In this document: positions 22,428 through 33,584 of the stretch, in pieces
Layout: each line of letters starts with the position of its first letter
How positions within the stretch are numbered: position 1 is the stretch's first letter
Program-made: the position numbers and the translations under genes
Assembly: GCA_032622095.1 (NCBI GenBank)
Contig: CP136062.1
Coordinates: 56,868,420 to 56,932,419, forward strand
From: Siphonodentalium dalli
Lineage: Eukaryota; Mollusca; Scaphopoda; Gadilida; Siphonodentaliidae
Reading direction: 5' to 3'
DNA: 64,000 bases
The notes under the pieces: generated by a model
What the model was told of the DNA's origin: nothing
The model's database searches: none
What the model saw: the letters and a program-made list of their open reading frames with translations, nothing else

Positions 22428-23900
22428 TTATCAAACGAACAAATTTAAATGTATTTTAAGGCAGTTTTTGTCAAAAAAGATCGCAAAATTCACAGGCTCC
22501 TTATAGAGAAGCGACGACCTACTTAGCGACGTTATATGTATAGTAGAGACTAATTCATTATGAGACAGTTTTGTATTAATGCGACTGCACCGCGAAATAG
22601 TCCGCTTTATAATTTCTAAATTATGCCGAAAATATATCATAGCTTGGTGTAATTTCTAACATGATCTAAATGATTCGCGTAACGTTCAAATCTAAAACTG
22701 AAGTGTGCGAGTATATATATGATGCCCCATAACGTTGTTACGACCCAGTGACGTCACTCACGAACTGCTGGAGGTTAACTGGTCCAAGTTCTTGTAACCT
22801 TTCTTTCTCGTATATTATTAAGTTTATCTGTCTAGTACATGAAGAGGATGCTTTAGATGCGTGGTTTGGCTGATGGGCTTAATATGTATAGTACGTAGAG
22901 AGTGGTTAAAATACCTTCCCCATGCTATTGTCTCCTAGTTGCATTAATATTGTGTTTTATCATTATATTGTTGACACATCTATACCAAGTTTTGGGATAA
23001 ATGTTCTCAGATAATTTAGTATGTAATTCTTTATCTAAAATTCAATTTGTCACCACGACTGGTTTATTCTTTCAAGAAAATACCACAGAAATAACATTGA
23101 GCACTCAAGTCACAATTATACAAGTTTTTGTTACGTCGGAAAGAGATGATTTGTCGAGACGAAGACTGTTCTCCGATTAGTACCTTCCGCACAAATACAG
23201 CTGCAGATCGTTCGATGATTTTGCTGCAATGTCATCGACTCAATATTCTGTATTTTAAATATCGCGAACTGTATACATATTATGTTGTGTCGAACCAGAT
23301 ATTAAAACTTACATCACAATATATATCTTTCCACAGTCTGGAAAGATACATGTTGAAAAATGAGTGTCCGTAAATCCCACGTATATGCCACGTATATGTC
23401 AAATTTATGGACATTGGCGAAACCAGTATATGCCGTAAAACTAGACAGTTAATGGAAAATACGTGATGTTTAAATGAAATTATATTCCTAATTTGGTGCA
23501 GTGATTTTGTTTAAGAATATAGTTGTCTTCTCAATCATAAAATGCATTAAGTAATCCTGTTTTTTTTGCACAAGCCATCCATCAATTACTAAACAGTGAG
23601 AAAGCCGTTACTGTTTCTGCAGTTTGCACAATACTTGACCATAACATAAGAATGTTAGCTAATCAATTGAAATTTCTAAAATTGTTAAACTCCCAAGTTT
23701 GGGGGCGTATAACTCAAAAAGTACTCAACGAACCTGGGAAATGTTTCCTGCTTTGGAAGGTAAAATAATCTTGTGAGCTGAAGGTTCGTAGAAACAACCA
23801 TGGGTAGCCATAAATTGAACATTTTACAAAATGTTGATGTTTGTAATGGGGTTATGTATTTATTCTGCAAAATTCAATCTGTTGCAATTAGTTCCATATG
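22428..23900. other. No recognised gene
   Basis: AT-rich DNA with only short open frames. A short hairpin (atatctttccacagtctggaaagatac) is at about 23322-23350. Confidence 0.4.
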
Positions 23901-23904
23901 AAAC

Positions 23905-25431
23905 ACAAGGAATCCAACACGGGGTTTTGTATGGGAGATCGACAAGGCACCCAGCAGGATTGGTACAGGAGATATACATGCAATCCAACACGGATCTAAA
24001 AGGCAGCCAACACGAGGATTGGTACAGTAGGTCTACAATGCACCCAACGCGATGATTGGTACACGACATCTACATGCAATCCAACACGAGGATTGGGAGA
24101 GGAGATCTACAAGGAATCCAACACGAGGTTTGGTACTGGAGATGGACAAGGCATTCAACAAGATGAATGATACGGGAGATGGGCAAGGCCTCCAACACGA
24201 TGATTGGTACGGGAGATTAATAAGGAATCCAACACGAGGATTGGTAAGGGAGATTGACAATAAATTCAACATGATGATTGGTGAGGGGGATTGACAAAAA
24301 ACCCCAACACGAGCACTGGTACGGGAGATTGACAAGGATTCCAACACGAGGATTGGTACAGGATATCTACAAGGCGTCCAAAACGAGGATTGGTAAGGGA
24401 GATTGACAAGGCATTCAACAAGATGATTGGTACGAGAGATGGACAAGGCATCCAACACGAGGATTGGTTATGGGAGGTTCGCAAGGAATCCAAAATGATG
24501 ACTGGTATGGGATGTCGACAAAAAACGTTAAAAACGAGGATTGATACGGGATATCGACAACGACTCCAACATTAAGAATGGTACGGGCACTCGATGAGGA
24601 ATCAAACACGAGGATTGGTACGGGAGGTTAGCAAGGAATCCAATACGATGACTGGAACGGGTCGTCGTCAAGAAACATTCAACACGAGGATTGGTACGGG
24701 AGATCGACAAGACATTAAACAAGGAGATTGATACGGCAGATTGACAATGAATCCAACATAAGGATTGGTATGGGAAATTGACAAGGAATCCAACACGATG
24801 ATTGGTACGGCAGATTGACAAGGCATCCAACATGAGGATTGGTATGGGAAATTATCAAGGAATCCTACACGAAGATTGGTACGGCAGATTGACAAGGCAT
24901 ACAACACGAGGATTTGTACGGGAAAATGACAAGGAATCCAACATGAGGATTGGTACGGGAGGTTAGCAAGGAATCCAATACGATGACTGGAACGGGTCGT
25001 CGTCAAGAAACATTCAACACGAGGATTGGTATGGGAGATTGACAAGGAATCCAACATGATGATTGGTATGGGAGATTGACAAGGAATCCAACATGATGAT
25101 TGGTATGGGAGATTGACAAGAAATCCAACACGAGGATTGGTATGGGAAATTGACAAGAAATCCAACACGAGGATTGGTATGGGAGATTGACAAGGAATCC
25201 AACATGATGATTGGTATGGGAGATTGACAAGGAATCCAACATGAGGATTGGTATGGGAAATTGACAAGAAATCCAACACGATGATTGGTACGGCTAATTG
25301 ATAAAGAATCCAACATGATGATTTGTTTGGGAAACTGACAAGGCATACAACACGAGGATTTGTACGGGAGATTGACAGTAATCCAACACGTGGATTGGTA
25401 CAGGCGATGGACAATGCATCCACCACGATGA
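23905..25431. repeat. 37-bp minisatellite, about 41 degenerate copies
   Basis: The unit is aaggaatccaacacgaggat, tggtacgggagattgac. Variants of acgagg/atgatg and ggga/ggca alternate in blocks. Because 37 is not a multiple of three and the unit lacks stops on the minus strand, long minus-strand frames (up to 274 codons, rich in NPRVGFLV and SSCWIPCQ-like stretches) run through all three frames in turn. These are best read as repeat artefacts. The array lies in intron 1 of the lectin gene model, about 440 bases downstream of exon 1. Confidence 0.96.
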
Positions 25432-25869
25432 TTGTGACGATATATATATTGATATCAAGTTCATATAATGTCATTTCTCGTTTGTCTGTCATTTGATAAA
25501 GTCTATGTTAGACGAAAGCTCGTGAGAAAAAATTATACAATAGGTCTTAAAGGTGTTACCATTTATTTCAACCCAACTATATATACATACATATATAGAT
25601 AACCGATTTATGGAAGCACGGACTCAGTATGAGTGGTCATTGCCTCAAATATGCTTACTCCAATGAGCGTACAAAAACTGTCATTTTCCATCGAACTGGT
25701 CTTGTATCGATCGGAACAGCACATTGAAATGTTCCTAAAGAACAAGCTTGATAATCGGTCCGATGTTCGCCCGTATCGGGGTTAGAACCCGCGCAAACAT
25801 CGACTAACACAGACTGTGACAAATTCTAAGGCCAGTTGCTCGTTAATCATTAACCATATAATTACTGAC
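25432..25869. other. No recognised gene
   Basis: It contains gggttagaacccgc near 25780, which on the minus strand slightly resembles a tRNA B box (ggttctaaccc) but has no A box or cloverleaf. Confidence 0.4.
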
Positions 25870-26185
25870 CTTTTCTATCTGCTGTGACGTAGTATCTATA
25901 ATCGTCTGCTGATGTGACCATCTGACCTTCACTCAATACTGAACCCACAAGCAGACAACTTCCGGTCTGCGCACTGAAAAACAGCGACACGCAAGCAGGT
26001 TCCGAGACACAAAAAACCGAACACTCAAGTTTGCTATTGGCCGAGAGTGAAGACACATAATTGTTCGTTGATTTCAATCGATATGATGTTCTCTTAAAAT
26101 TCATACACAAGATCCCAGGTGCAGAAATGAAAAAAATAATCAGCAAGAAGGAAACGAAATCCCGATAAACTGCATTAAGAGTCAT
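25870..26185 (-). CDS. Lectin gene exon 1: signal peptide and PAN/apple domain
   Basis: The exon opens with ATG at 26185 and encodes 105 codons plus one base. Residues about 10-26 are strongly hydrophobic (VSFLLIIFFISAPGIL), a clear signal peptide, so the product should be secreted. Residues about 30-103 look like a PAN/apple fold: the Cys pattern C55, C59, C65, C77 sits in LECSVFC, EPAC and GSCLL, with the usual aromatic pair SLFF between. PAN domains bind proteins or carbohydrates outside the cell. The exon ends AAA G followed by GTCAGT, a good donor, leaving phase 1. The start is the first ATG of the frame and directly precedes the signal peptide. The downstream exon assigned to it is 15.8 kb away, so the linkage is inference; the domain call is stronger than the linkage. 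Confidence 0.75.
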
Positions 26186-26511
26186 CTCCCTTACAGTTTG
26201 TCGTCATTACATACTTAATTATCCACCATCGGCCTGCCTTGACTCAGTCCTCGGCCGGGTGTCCTCCTGTGGTAATGGGTACAACACCTGCACTATATGA
26301 CGAACAGCGTGTTGGCAACTCAGTTTGTTCGACAGGCGTCAGCGACAAGTCAACACAAATTTCAACAACGAGGAGCTAAACTGGTGTATGATATACCATA
26401 TACAGCCAACGAAGACGTTGTACGGAATAAAGTCGCGGGGAGCAACTGACGTGGTTATTAGTATGAAATATAACATCGGAAATTGGGAACGCTATATATG
26501 GTGACAGAAAG
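26186..26511 (-). promoter_or_regulatory. Putative 5' flank of the lectin gene
   Basis: Upstream of the exon 1 ATG on the minus strand. GC content is higher than in most of the window around 26225-26290 (gccgaggactgagtcaaggc on the minus strand, holding an AP-1-like tgagtca). No clear TATA box. The hAT-type MITE begins at 26512. The assignment rests on position only. Confidence 0.3.
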
Positions 26512-26766
26512 CAAGCCTTGAAATAGGGTGTCTGTCATTTGCAGACTGAGGTCCCCAGAGGGTGAATTTAGTGATGTTACCCCGCATAACGGGTTAGCAT
26601 CACCAAATTCACCCTCTGAAAACCTCATTCTGCTGAGTTGTAAGCAGAATGAGGTCCACAGAGGGTGAATTTGGTGATGCTAGCCCGCTATACGGGATCG
26701 CATCACTAAATTCACCCTATGGGGGACCTCATTCTGCAAATGACAGACACCCTATTTCAAGGCTTG
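26512..26766. mobile_element. 255-bp hAT-type MITE with 8-bp target duplication and nested palindromes
   Basis: Perfect terminal repeats CAAGCCTTGAAATAGGGTG, with ACAGAAAG directly repeated at 26504-26511 and 26767-26774. An 8-bp duplication and CA-starting ends fit hAT. Inside, agggtgaatttrgtgatg and its complement occur twice and gcagaatgaggtc recurs, so the strand can fold as a multi-arm cruciform. A 69-codon frame inside is not a gene. It sits about 330 bases upstream of the lectin ATG. Confidence 0.88.
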
Positions 26767-26774
26767 ACAGAAAG

Positions 26775-27169
26775 TGGCAACAAGTACCAGCTAAAATCGA
26801 TTTGACACAGGCATCGAACGCGCCAACGGGAAAAACAAAGCCGCAACAAATAAACTGACTTCCGAAAAAGTCTATCTTAGTCCAAGCGGCGGAAGCTGGT
26901 TAGCTGAAAGTTCGCCGACGATCGATTTTGAGACTGAATAGACAACTTTCTCTTTCTGTTTTAATCGAAGTATTCCCCTATATATGGCATCTTATAAAAT
27001 GCAGAGCTTTTTGTCAATATGCTATGACAAAAAAAACCCACCCACATCCAGTTATAGAGGATTGAGTTGACTTATGTATGTACATTACTCACAGTGCGCT
27101 GAAAATCACCCATAGTTTATACTATTTTTAATCAATAAAGAGAATATGGCCATGCCAATGGTGTATGCT
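26775..27169. other. No recognised gene
   Basis: Unique-looking AT-rich DNA; nothing supported. Confidence 0.4.
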
Positions 27170-28127
27170 CACCCCTGATTAAGTGGTCCTTCTAATGTGA
27201 TATTATGTTGGTGGGTCCGGCTGAATTACTATGATGCTGGTAAGGCAAACTGATGCTGTTAAGATATCTACCGTTATTTTTGTTAAATATGTCATTTCAC
27301 GTTGTTCCGATAATCTTAACATATCGAGAATAACAACAATTAAGTATAAAACATTCCAACAGACATATATGAAATAGTTGTTTTAATAAATAATGTATTA
27401 CTTGTTGCAAACCGACAATAATCAAGACAGCTATTGCGTCATTATGCAAACACCGGCACATTCAATATTCATTAACAATATTATTTATTGTATGCTAAGC
27501 TATCAAATAGTAGTATTTTTGCATGAGATAAAAACCGTTATCCGTCTAGTGAGATATCGATATCTCACTCGTATCCATCAGCGCTAAAATTAAAAGTGAT
27601 TCGGTTTCTTGGTGGCAGACAGTGCTAAAAGTTCCTGTTCAGGTTGAAAAGACTCTAATATGTGATCAATTAAATGTTTCTGTTAAACATACTGATGTTT
27701 GCCTCTTTATCCCTCAACCAATATATCTGAAAAATGGAACTAGTTTATATGCACAAGCTCACTACCATGGCTGTGCTTGGGTATACAAATTTGTATGTTT
27801 TGCTCTTCTTTCCAGTTGATCCATGGGTCAACTGAGGGGAGCATATAATAAATAGAACATCTACACTTTTTGGTTGGATATGGTAATTATCTCATTCGTG
27901 ATTACAAAAACAAAATGAATTTCCACTCGCGGCAGAGCCACTCGTTTTGTGTTTTGTCATCACTCATGAGATAATTACCATCGCATTAGTCATACACCAC
28001 GAATATAACCACTTTAGAAAAACAGATACTTTTTCGTAATAGCATCAGTTTGACCTGCAGAATTATAGCAATTATGCAGGACCCACCAGCATCATACCAA
28101 ATTAGCAGGACAACTTAGCTAGGGGTG
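27170..28127. mobile_element. 958-bp DNA element with about 90-bp imperfect TIRs
   Basis: The left end CACCCCTGATTAAGTGGTCC and the right end (reverse-complemented) CACCCCTAGCTAAGTTGTCC stay alignable for about 90 bases, through ggtgggtcc and aaactgatgct. Internally, tatggtaattatctcat pairs with atgagataattaccat (27880-27985). No transposase domain; superfamily unresolved and no clear target duplication. A solo end of the family is at 9755-9870. Confidence 0.75.
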
Positions 28128-28408
28128 TTTGCTAAAGACAACTCATATATGATAAGAAATGCAAGTCAGATATAGGCTATGTTTAATATGTTTTATATTG
28201 CAATATGAAATTATCACCACACTTTGGATTTTTGGGAAGCACTCATATGCATATACATACATCGGGCTAATTTAGGATTGTTGTGTTGGTCAGAGCTGAG
28301 TGTGGTAGAGCTAATTCCAGGTGGACGAACCGGAGCTATACTAAGTGTAGATGTCGTAGGAGAAAGAGAGCGACAGAGCTACCGTGAAGTATCGGAAAAT
28401 TGTATTAA

Positions 28409-28769
28409 TCCTTTACCAAACAAACCGGCCAAAACCGGCCAAATAAAGCTTCAACAGCCTAAAATATCTTCGGTCTGTCTCAATAGAACCATACAAATAT
28501 GGATATCATTGGAACCGGCTCATTGACCACATTGTGATAGTTACAGTTATGCCCTGTACCAATGCATTCTCTTATATATGCGAGTCGACCATAGGTTATA
28601 TAAGAGAATGCATTAACACTTTTTACCATTTTTTCTTACATTCTTTAACAATTTTATAATTTTTAATGTGTTAAGCCAATGCATTCTCTTATATATGCGA
28701 GGCGACCTATGGTCGACTCGCATATATAAGAGAATGCATTGGCACATGGCCCTTCTGTTGGGTAAAGGG
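28409..28769. mobile_element. 361-bp TTAA-flanked MITE with internal perfect palindrome
   Basis: TTAA at 28405-28408 and 28770-28773. The ends are TCCTTTACC and (reverse-complemented) CCCTTTACCCAACAG. Inside, gccaatgcattctcttata and its complement form a hairpin at 28675-28743, with a further half copy at about 28560-28615. Related palindrome debris lies at about 51690-51750, and a solo end TTAACCCTTTACCCAACAG is at 49199. Confidence 0.8.
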
Positions 28770-28800
28770 TTAATATATATCACGGACCAACCAAGCAATT

Positions 28801-28898
28801 CCAATCAGGGGTCAATACTATATAGAGTTCAATCAGGGGTCAATACTATATAGAGTTCAATCAGGGGTCAATCAGGGGTCAATACTATATAGAGTTTT
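28801..28898. repeat. 28-bp tandem repeat, 3-4 copies
   Basis: caatcaggggtcaatac followed by tatatagagtt repeats with a 28-base period; one unit is shortened. Confidence 0.95.
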
Positions 28899-29389
28899 CT
28901 TTGCAGATTATTCAATTGTTTGTAAGAAACAACAATTGGTCATTCTGTTAATATTATGAACCTACGGTTAGAAACATAATATTATGTATTCAAGTAACTA
29001 CTAAAATTGCCCAATCACAAAGAATTTTCGAGTACTATGAAAGTTTATGGAAGTTACAACGTCCCTGCATCCCTATTGTGGTGGACATCCCTCACCAAAC
29101 GGGAGCCCTGACGTCCTGGCTCGATATGTTATGATTTGTGGCCCAAAGGTGGATCGGTTTTAATTGAATTCAATTGAATTCAATTTTATTCTGCAGATTA
29201 TATCAGAATGAGATTCATATACGCATGTACATGCGTTATAATGTATAGAATGTGTTCATGGAAATTTAGTACTATTTTTGCTTTCAGAGATGGTAATAAT
29301 ACTAATAGTAATAGATTTGTTATGTGGTCAAGTTAGTGGGGTTTATGTTATGAATGCTGCTAATACAAGCCTTAAGAAGACTTAAACAA
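28899..29389. other. No recognised gene
   Basis: AT-rich DNA; nothing supported. Confidence 0.4.
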
Positions 29390-29397
29390 GTCTAAGG

Positions 29398-30090
29398 TAG
29401 TGTTCGGTCCAAATATTCGAATGTTCGAATATTCGCTCGGAAAAATAAATATTCGAATAATTATTTGACTATTCGAATATTCGAGAATAATCTCCAGGTA
29501 ATAATTATTGTTTCCTGGTTTGTTATTAGCCTGAGGGTCTGTTAAAAGTATAGTCTATTTCCCACTGACCATAAACGAATTAATATGACGTAACTGTAAA
29601 TTTCTGATTTGATTGTAGTTAAAATAATTGTATTGGCTAGGTGTAAACCAGACCGTGCTTGCATGTGGTCATAGGAAGCGGACCTATAAGGCATCGTTAG
29701 CTAAGTTCTATCTCTGTATACCGGCCACCAGTGTACCGCCTGAACGCGCGTTCTCAACCGCAGGGCTCGTCTCTACTGAAAAAGGCAACCGGTTGAAGCC
29801 GCAGACTGTCCGAATGCTACACTTCTTGAACATGAACCTTTAAGCCATACATGGGACATTGACTACTTGAACTTCATAAACAGATAAACTTTGCTATTAA
29901 GCCAAAATGCTTTTTTTCCCTCTTTGTTTTTGCGTATAGCATGTGCATGGATAAATATGCTATTTCATTAAATAATAAATTGGTTCCAAAATATGTTATC
30001 TATATAATTTTATAATTTATCTATTCGAATATTCGCTCGTTATTCGAACCGAATATTCAAATACCGAAATCCGTCGAATACCGAACACTA
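29398..30090 (+). mobile_element. 693-bp hAT element, internally deleted
   Basis: It starts TAGTGTTCGGTCC and ends CCGAACACTA, with GTCTAAGG / GTCTAAGA at 29390-29397 and 30091-30098 as an 8-bp target duplication (one mismatch). Subterminal attcgaatattcg repeats occur at both ends. It retains only the C-terminal part of a hAT transposase. Confidence 0.9.
29628..29843 (+). pseudogene. hAT transposase C-terminal dimerisation domain fragment
   Basis: The frame reads LAKFYLCIPATSVPPERAFS, then TAGLVSTEKGNRLKPQTVRM, ending HFLNMNL and TAA. This is the conserved hAT C-terminal dimerisation block (P-x-S-x-x-x-ER-x-FS-x-AG ... R-x-x-L-x-P). The zinc-finger and RNase-H-like catalytic parts are absent, so the copy cannot move by itself. 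Nothing suggests domestication. Confidence 0.88.
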
Positions 30091-30349
30091 GTCTAAGACC
30101 CTTCGATAGGTTCCTTCTGTTTTCTCTCATTTCGGGAATTAAATAATTGCAATAACTTATGTGAGTTTGGTCTTCGAAAAATATAAGAGCGAATATTTCT
30201 CAGTCTCAATACATTAACTATTATAGTACCATCAAAAATAATAGTTTGCTTGAAAAAAATGAATGGTTGTAATATGTGAAAACAAAGATCACCAAATCAG
30301 TTTTAGTGTTCGATACGACACCGATTGCGATTGTGGTCCCGCACAAACA

Positions 30350-30715
30350 GATAATTAAAGTGATGTGAAACACTCGGTCAAATAGAAATGGAGAATACTA
30401 TTGTCCAAAGTAGTTATGTTTACAAATATTATATATACATTGACAACACACACCGTCATTCTTATCTATTAATTAAATGCAGTGACTGCCGATCGCGAAA
30501 TATGTTCGTTAGTTTATCGCCGATAGATGCGTCCTCATTCTAGTAGTAAATATTTACAAATTAGCGTAGTTCGGACGATGATTCATATGGAGTGCTACGG
30601 TCTATTTTCTTGCTATTTTCGGTGATGTTGGTAGAATGCTACATTCCTCAAATTGGCATAGCAACTGAAATCTAACTTATCAGTTTCACGCACCCGAACA
30701 AGTACATAATATGTC
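30350..30715 (+). mobile_element. About 370-bp dispersed repeat, copy 1 of 3
   Basis: taaagtgatgtgaaacactc at the left, then cacacaccgtcattc, aattaaatgcagtgac, atcgccgatagatgcg and agtttcacgcacc. The same order is seen at 33585-33960 and reversed at 38780-39150. The left part is shared with the inner ends of the giant inverted pair (about 56240-56465 and 57291-57500). Confidence 0.85.
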
Positions 30716-30723
30716 TTTAAGTA

Positions 30724-31230
30724 CACTGCCAAAAATATTTTCTCAATTCAGGAAAAAAAAAATCTTGAAATGAGATATTATCTTGGGAGAATAGCTAGAA
30801 AAATAAGAAAAACATATTTTCTAGGTCAAGAAATGAAAGGGTGGGAAAATTTCTTGTCTGAGAAAATTTCTTTAAGAAAACACAGTAATCTTAGTAAGAA
30901 AATCCTAGTAAAAAAATCTTAGTATAGATTTTTTTTCTTAATGTAGGAAAGATTGTTTTTCTCACATAAGTTTATTTTTCTTGAAATAAGATAAGTTTAA
31001 GATACTGCGATTATCTTGGGAGAATAGCTAGAAATTTAAGAAAGCTATACAATTAATCTAGAACAAGAAATTATATTTTCTATAGTTAGAAATATCGTCA
31101 AGATATTTTTTCTTAAGTGATGCCAATTTTTTCTAGAATGAGATTTTCTCAAGCAGGAAAATAAATCTAAGTAAGGAAAACAAGTTTTCTTAACTAGGAA
31201 TATTTTCCCCAATTAGGAAAGATACATTAG
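30724..31230. repeat. AAG/CTT-rich degenerate repeat element with CACTGCCAAAAAT end
   Basis: Starts cactgccaaaaatat and consists of degenerate blocks such as tcttgaaatgag, ttatcttgggagaatag and tagaaaaataag. The same terminus is found, reversed, at 43930-43945. Probably a decayed MITE family. Confidence 0.6.
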
Positions 31231-31384
31231 AAAACAATTCTTAATTAAGAAAAACATTTAATTTTAAATTAATATATAATTTCAATTGTGTTTTAAAATA
31301 TACAATTGACATTTATTCTGAATATAAAAACTTCTTTGTAAATATCATTGTTAAATGTATAATGGAGACAATAAGGGGGCTTAA

Positions 31385-31877
31385 AGGCACGGGATGCCTT
31401 AGTTGTCGAAAATATTCATATTTGTTTCAATCACCGTAAACAGAAAAACATTAAAACGCATACAGTTTTGTTCATATATACCATGACCATCGCGTAAACA
31501 GCATGCTATCATAAAGACCTACTATATTTTACCTAAGCAGGAGCCTGATTGTGTTACAGAAGGCAGCACAGTGTTACTGGCTAATCACACACAAATCATA
31601 TAAATGCTCTTTATTCGTTCCATATCAAAATTCAGCAACAATGAACGCTCTTTATGTTTACCATCATAATATAAACAAACACCAGGAAAGTACCTTTTTA
31701 TGCTTTTGTTTACATAAGAATGGTCAAACATATGACAATAACATACTGTTTATGCGATATTTCTTATTTGTATACGGACAAAGTCTGTCTACATTTTAAT
31801 ATTCTTTCTGTTTGTGGCGGTTTTTGACCGGTGGAAATATTTTCACAGCATACCCACCGCCAAGGCCTCCCGTACCT
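31385..31877. mobile_element. TTAA-flanked MITE, copy 2 (493 bp)
   Basis: TTAA at 31381-31384 and 31878-31881. The ends are AGGCACGGGATGCCTT and (reverse-complemented) AGGTACGGGAGGCCTTGGCG. It is the reverse-oriented relative of 16145-16670. The 82-codon frame inside has no recognisable domain. Confidence 0.8.
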
Positions 31878-31881
31878 TTAA

Positions 31882-32551
31882 ACTTTAAATATACAATCAA
31901 CAATTTCTCGTTACAGTTATGGGTTTCTAAAATTCCAAGAGGACAAACAAGATACTGTGTACATTCGCGAAATGAAACTATACAAAGTACCTGTATCTTG
32001 TTCTGCCTCTTAAAATTGTATAAACCTATATATGCAACAAAAAATATATTGATTGCTAATAATTACATCCCGACACATGATTTTCAATATATTTATAGAA
32101 AGAGTTACCTCAAATCTGTCGGTTGCTAAAAAAATATATAACAATTTCTGTTATTTGAGTATCCAGTTCAAACGATAGGAAAAAAAATCATCACACATGA
32201 CAAAACAAGCACTGTATGTGCCTTAATAAACATCGTAACCCTGTATTTTTAAATGCACATATTCTAGGACGGGTGATGTGTAATAAACACAGAAAGACAC
32301 TTGTATTAATGGATTTGCTGATACAGCACTTGTGCCATTGAGGAAAGATAGAACTCTAGGGTGTGCTGTTCATTCCGTCATTGTGCGCTAGCACTCGTGT
32401 CATATCAACAAACCCATAAACAAAATTGTGTAATTCTGTGTATATACAGCATGTTTTCAATAGCTGTTTCATGAATCATGCAGATTGCAGGTTTACTGTT
32501 CAGGTACTAGCCCAAGTCTTTTCGGTATGCAACAGCTTGAGATATCGAATA
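31882..32551. other. No recognised gene
   Basis: AT-rich DNA; nothing supported. Confidence 0.4.
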
Positions 32552-32700
32552 CAGTAATGCCCCCGAGTATAATCGACTCCTTAAACACAGTAGAATTATG
32601 GGTAACTTTTCAGGATTTAGTCGGAAATATGGCTTGTTGCCATTCATCGGAAAGCTCTCTGAGAGCTTTCCGATGCATGGCAACAAGCCTCATTTTAACA
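32552..32700. mobile_element. TA-flanked MITE, partial copy
   Basis: Begins TA/CAGTAATGCCC and contains the stem ttgccattcatcggaaagc with its complement up to about 32695. The right terminus is lost. Confidence 0.75.
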
Positions 32701-32964
32701 GTGATGTTTATCAGAATTGCTAGCATGCAATGCCATTCTTTCATATAAATTACTCACAAAATATCAAAAGACCAGATGTGAGTATAATATAAATTTATCA
32801 CCCCATTTTATGCAGGGATACATAAAATAAACATAACATATGTTACTAGTATGCTTTAAAGTCAACATTGACAATTAAAGGTAAACAATCTCTCCATGGT
32901 CTCCATATCATCAGATTCTAAGAACAACATTTCTTAATCAATTAATTACCAAAACATAATGCTA

Positions 32965-33147
32965 CAGTAATGGCCAAAGTAATCGACCACTTAACCACAG
33001 CTGAATTATGGGAAATTTTTCAGGATTTAGTCGGAAATATGACTTGTTGCCATTCATCGGAAAGCTCTCCCCAAGAGCTTTCGATGAATGGCAACAAGCC
33101 ATTTAATTCTGCTGTGGTTAAGTGGTCAATTACTTTGGGCATTACTG
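32965..33147. mobile_element. 183-bp palindromic MITE with TA target duplication (Tc1/mariner-like)
   Basis: CAGTAATGGCCAAAGTAAT at the left and its complement at the right, flanked by TA at 32963-32964 and 33148-33149. The element folds back on itself almost completely. Further fragments lie at 32552 and 35627-35715. Confidence 0.85.
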
Positions 33148-33584
33148 TAACTACTGTCAACTCTAGTGTAACATTTTCCAAAACGTGTTATAAATCAACA
33201 TTTTGTTCATCGCAACTTGGCATCAAGATTATGTCAATCGACTCATTGAATATTTGCTAGGCCGGGAAATATTCATGGTGGTGAAAAATAACAGATTTCA
33301 AAAAATTATATTTTTTAACTCAGAACTTTAAAGGGTGTGTTCCTCAACTCGAATAAGTTATTTTTACCCCTGAAGCCAAAGAAATGGTAATTGAGGAGCG
33401 TGAACTCGGATTATCTGTCTTTAAATGTACATGTATGGTACATGTCTAAGCCACATTAAGCTCCTTGTACATATTACTTGGTGATACAGCAGGTTGACAA
33501 AGATAAAGGAACATCAGAATATTTTTATGTGTGTACATGTACATGAATCTGATTATATTGACATGCTGCAATAATTTGTCACTT
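33148..33584. other. No recognised gene
   Basis: Nothing supported. Confidence 0.4.

Larger units (their letters stand above)
1510..26185 (-). other. Predicted 4-exon gene: secreted PAN/apple - Thr-rich linker - C-type lectin protein (262 aa)
   Basis: Seen: four minus-strand coding pieces (25870-26185, 9928-10026, 2348-2515, 1510-1715) have GT donors and AG acceptors, and all three junctions are phase 1. They sum to 789 bases, exactly 263 codons ending in TAG. The order signal peptide, PAN, Thr linker, CTLD is a sensible extracellular architecture, and PAN plus CTLD is a known pairing in invertebrate secreted proteins. Inferred: the pieces belong to one transcript with introns of about 15.8 kb, 7.4 kb and 632 bp. 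Large repeat-filled introns are plausible here. Alternatively, exon 1 and the lectin exons could belong to neighbouring paralogues whose other exons I cannot see. Function is probably sugar or surface recognition outside the cell; the ligand is unknown. Confidence 0.6.

Noticed and set aside
23905-25431. CRISPR-like array
   Set aside because: The unit is a continuous 37-bp tandem repeat with no unique spacers, and the DNA is eukaryotic.
24668-25492. 274-codon minus-strand open frame
   Set aside because: It lies entirely over the 37-bp minisatellite; the peptide repeats with the DNA unit, and overlapping frames in other phases are equally open.
25760-25800. Possible tRNA or tRNA-derived SINE
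   Set aside because: Only a weak B-box-like ggttctaaccc on the minus strand; no A box, no cloverleaf arms.
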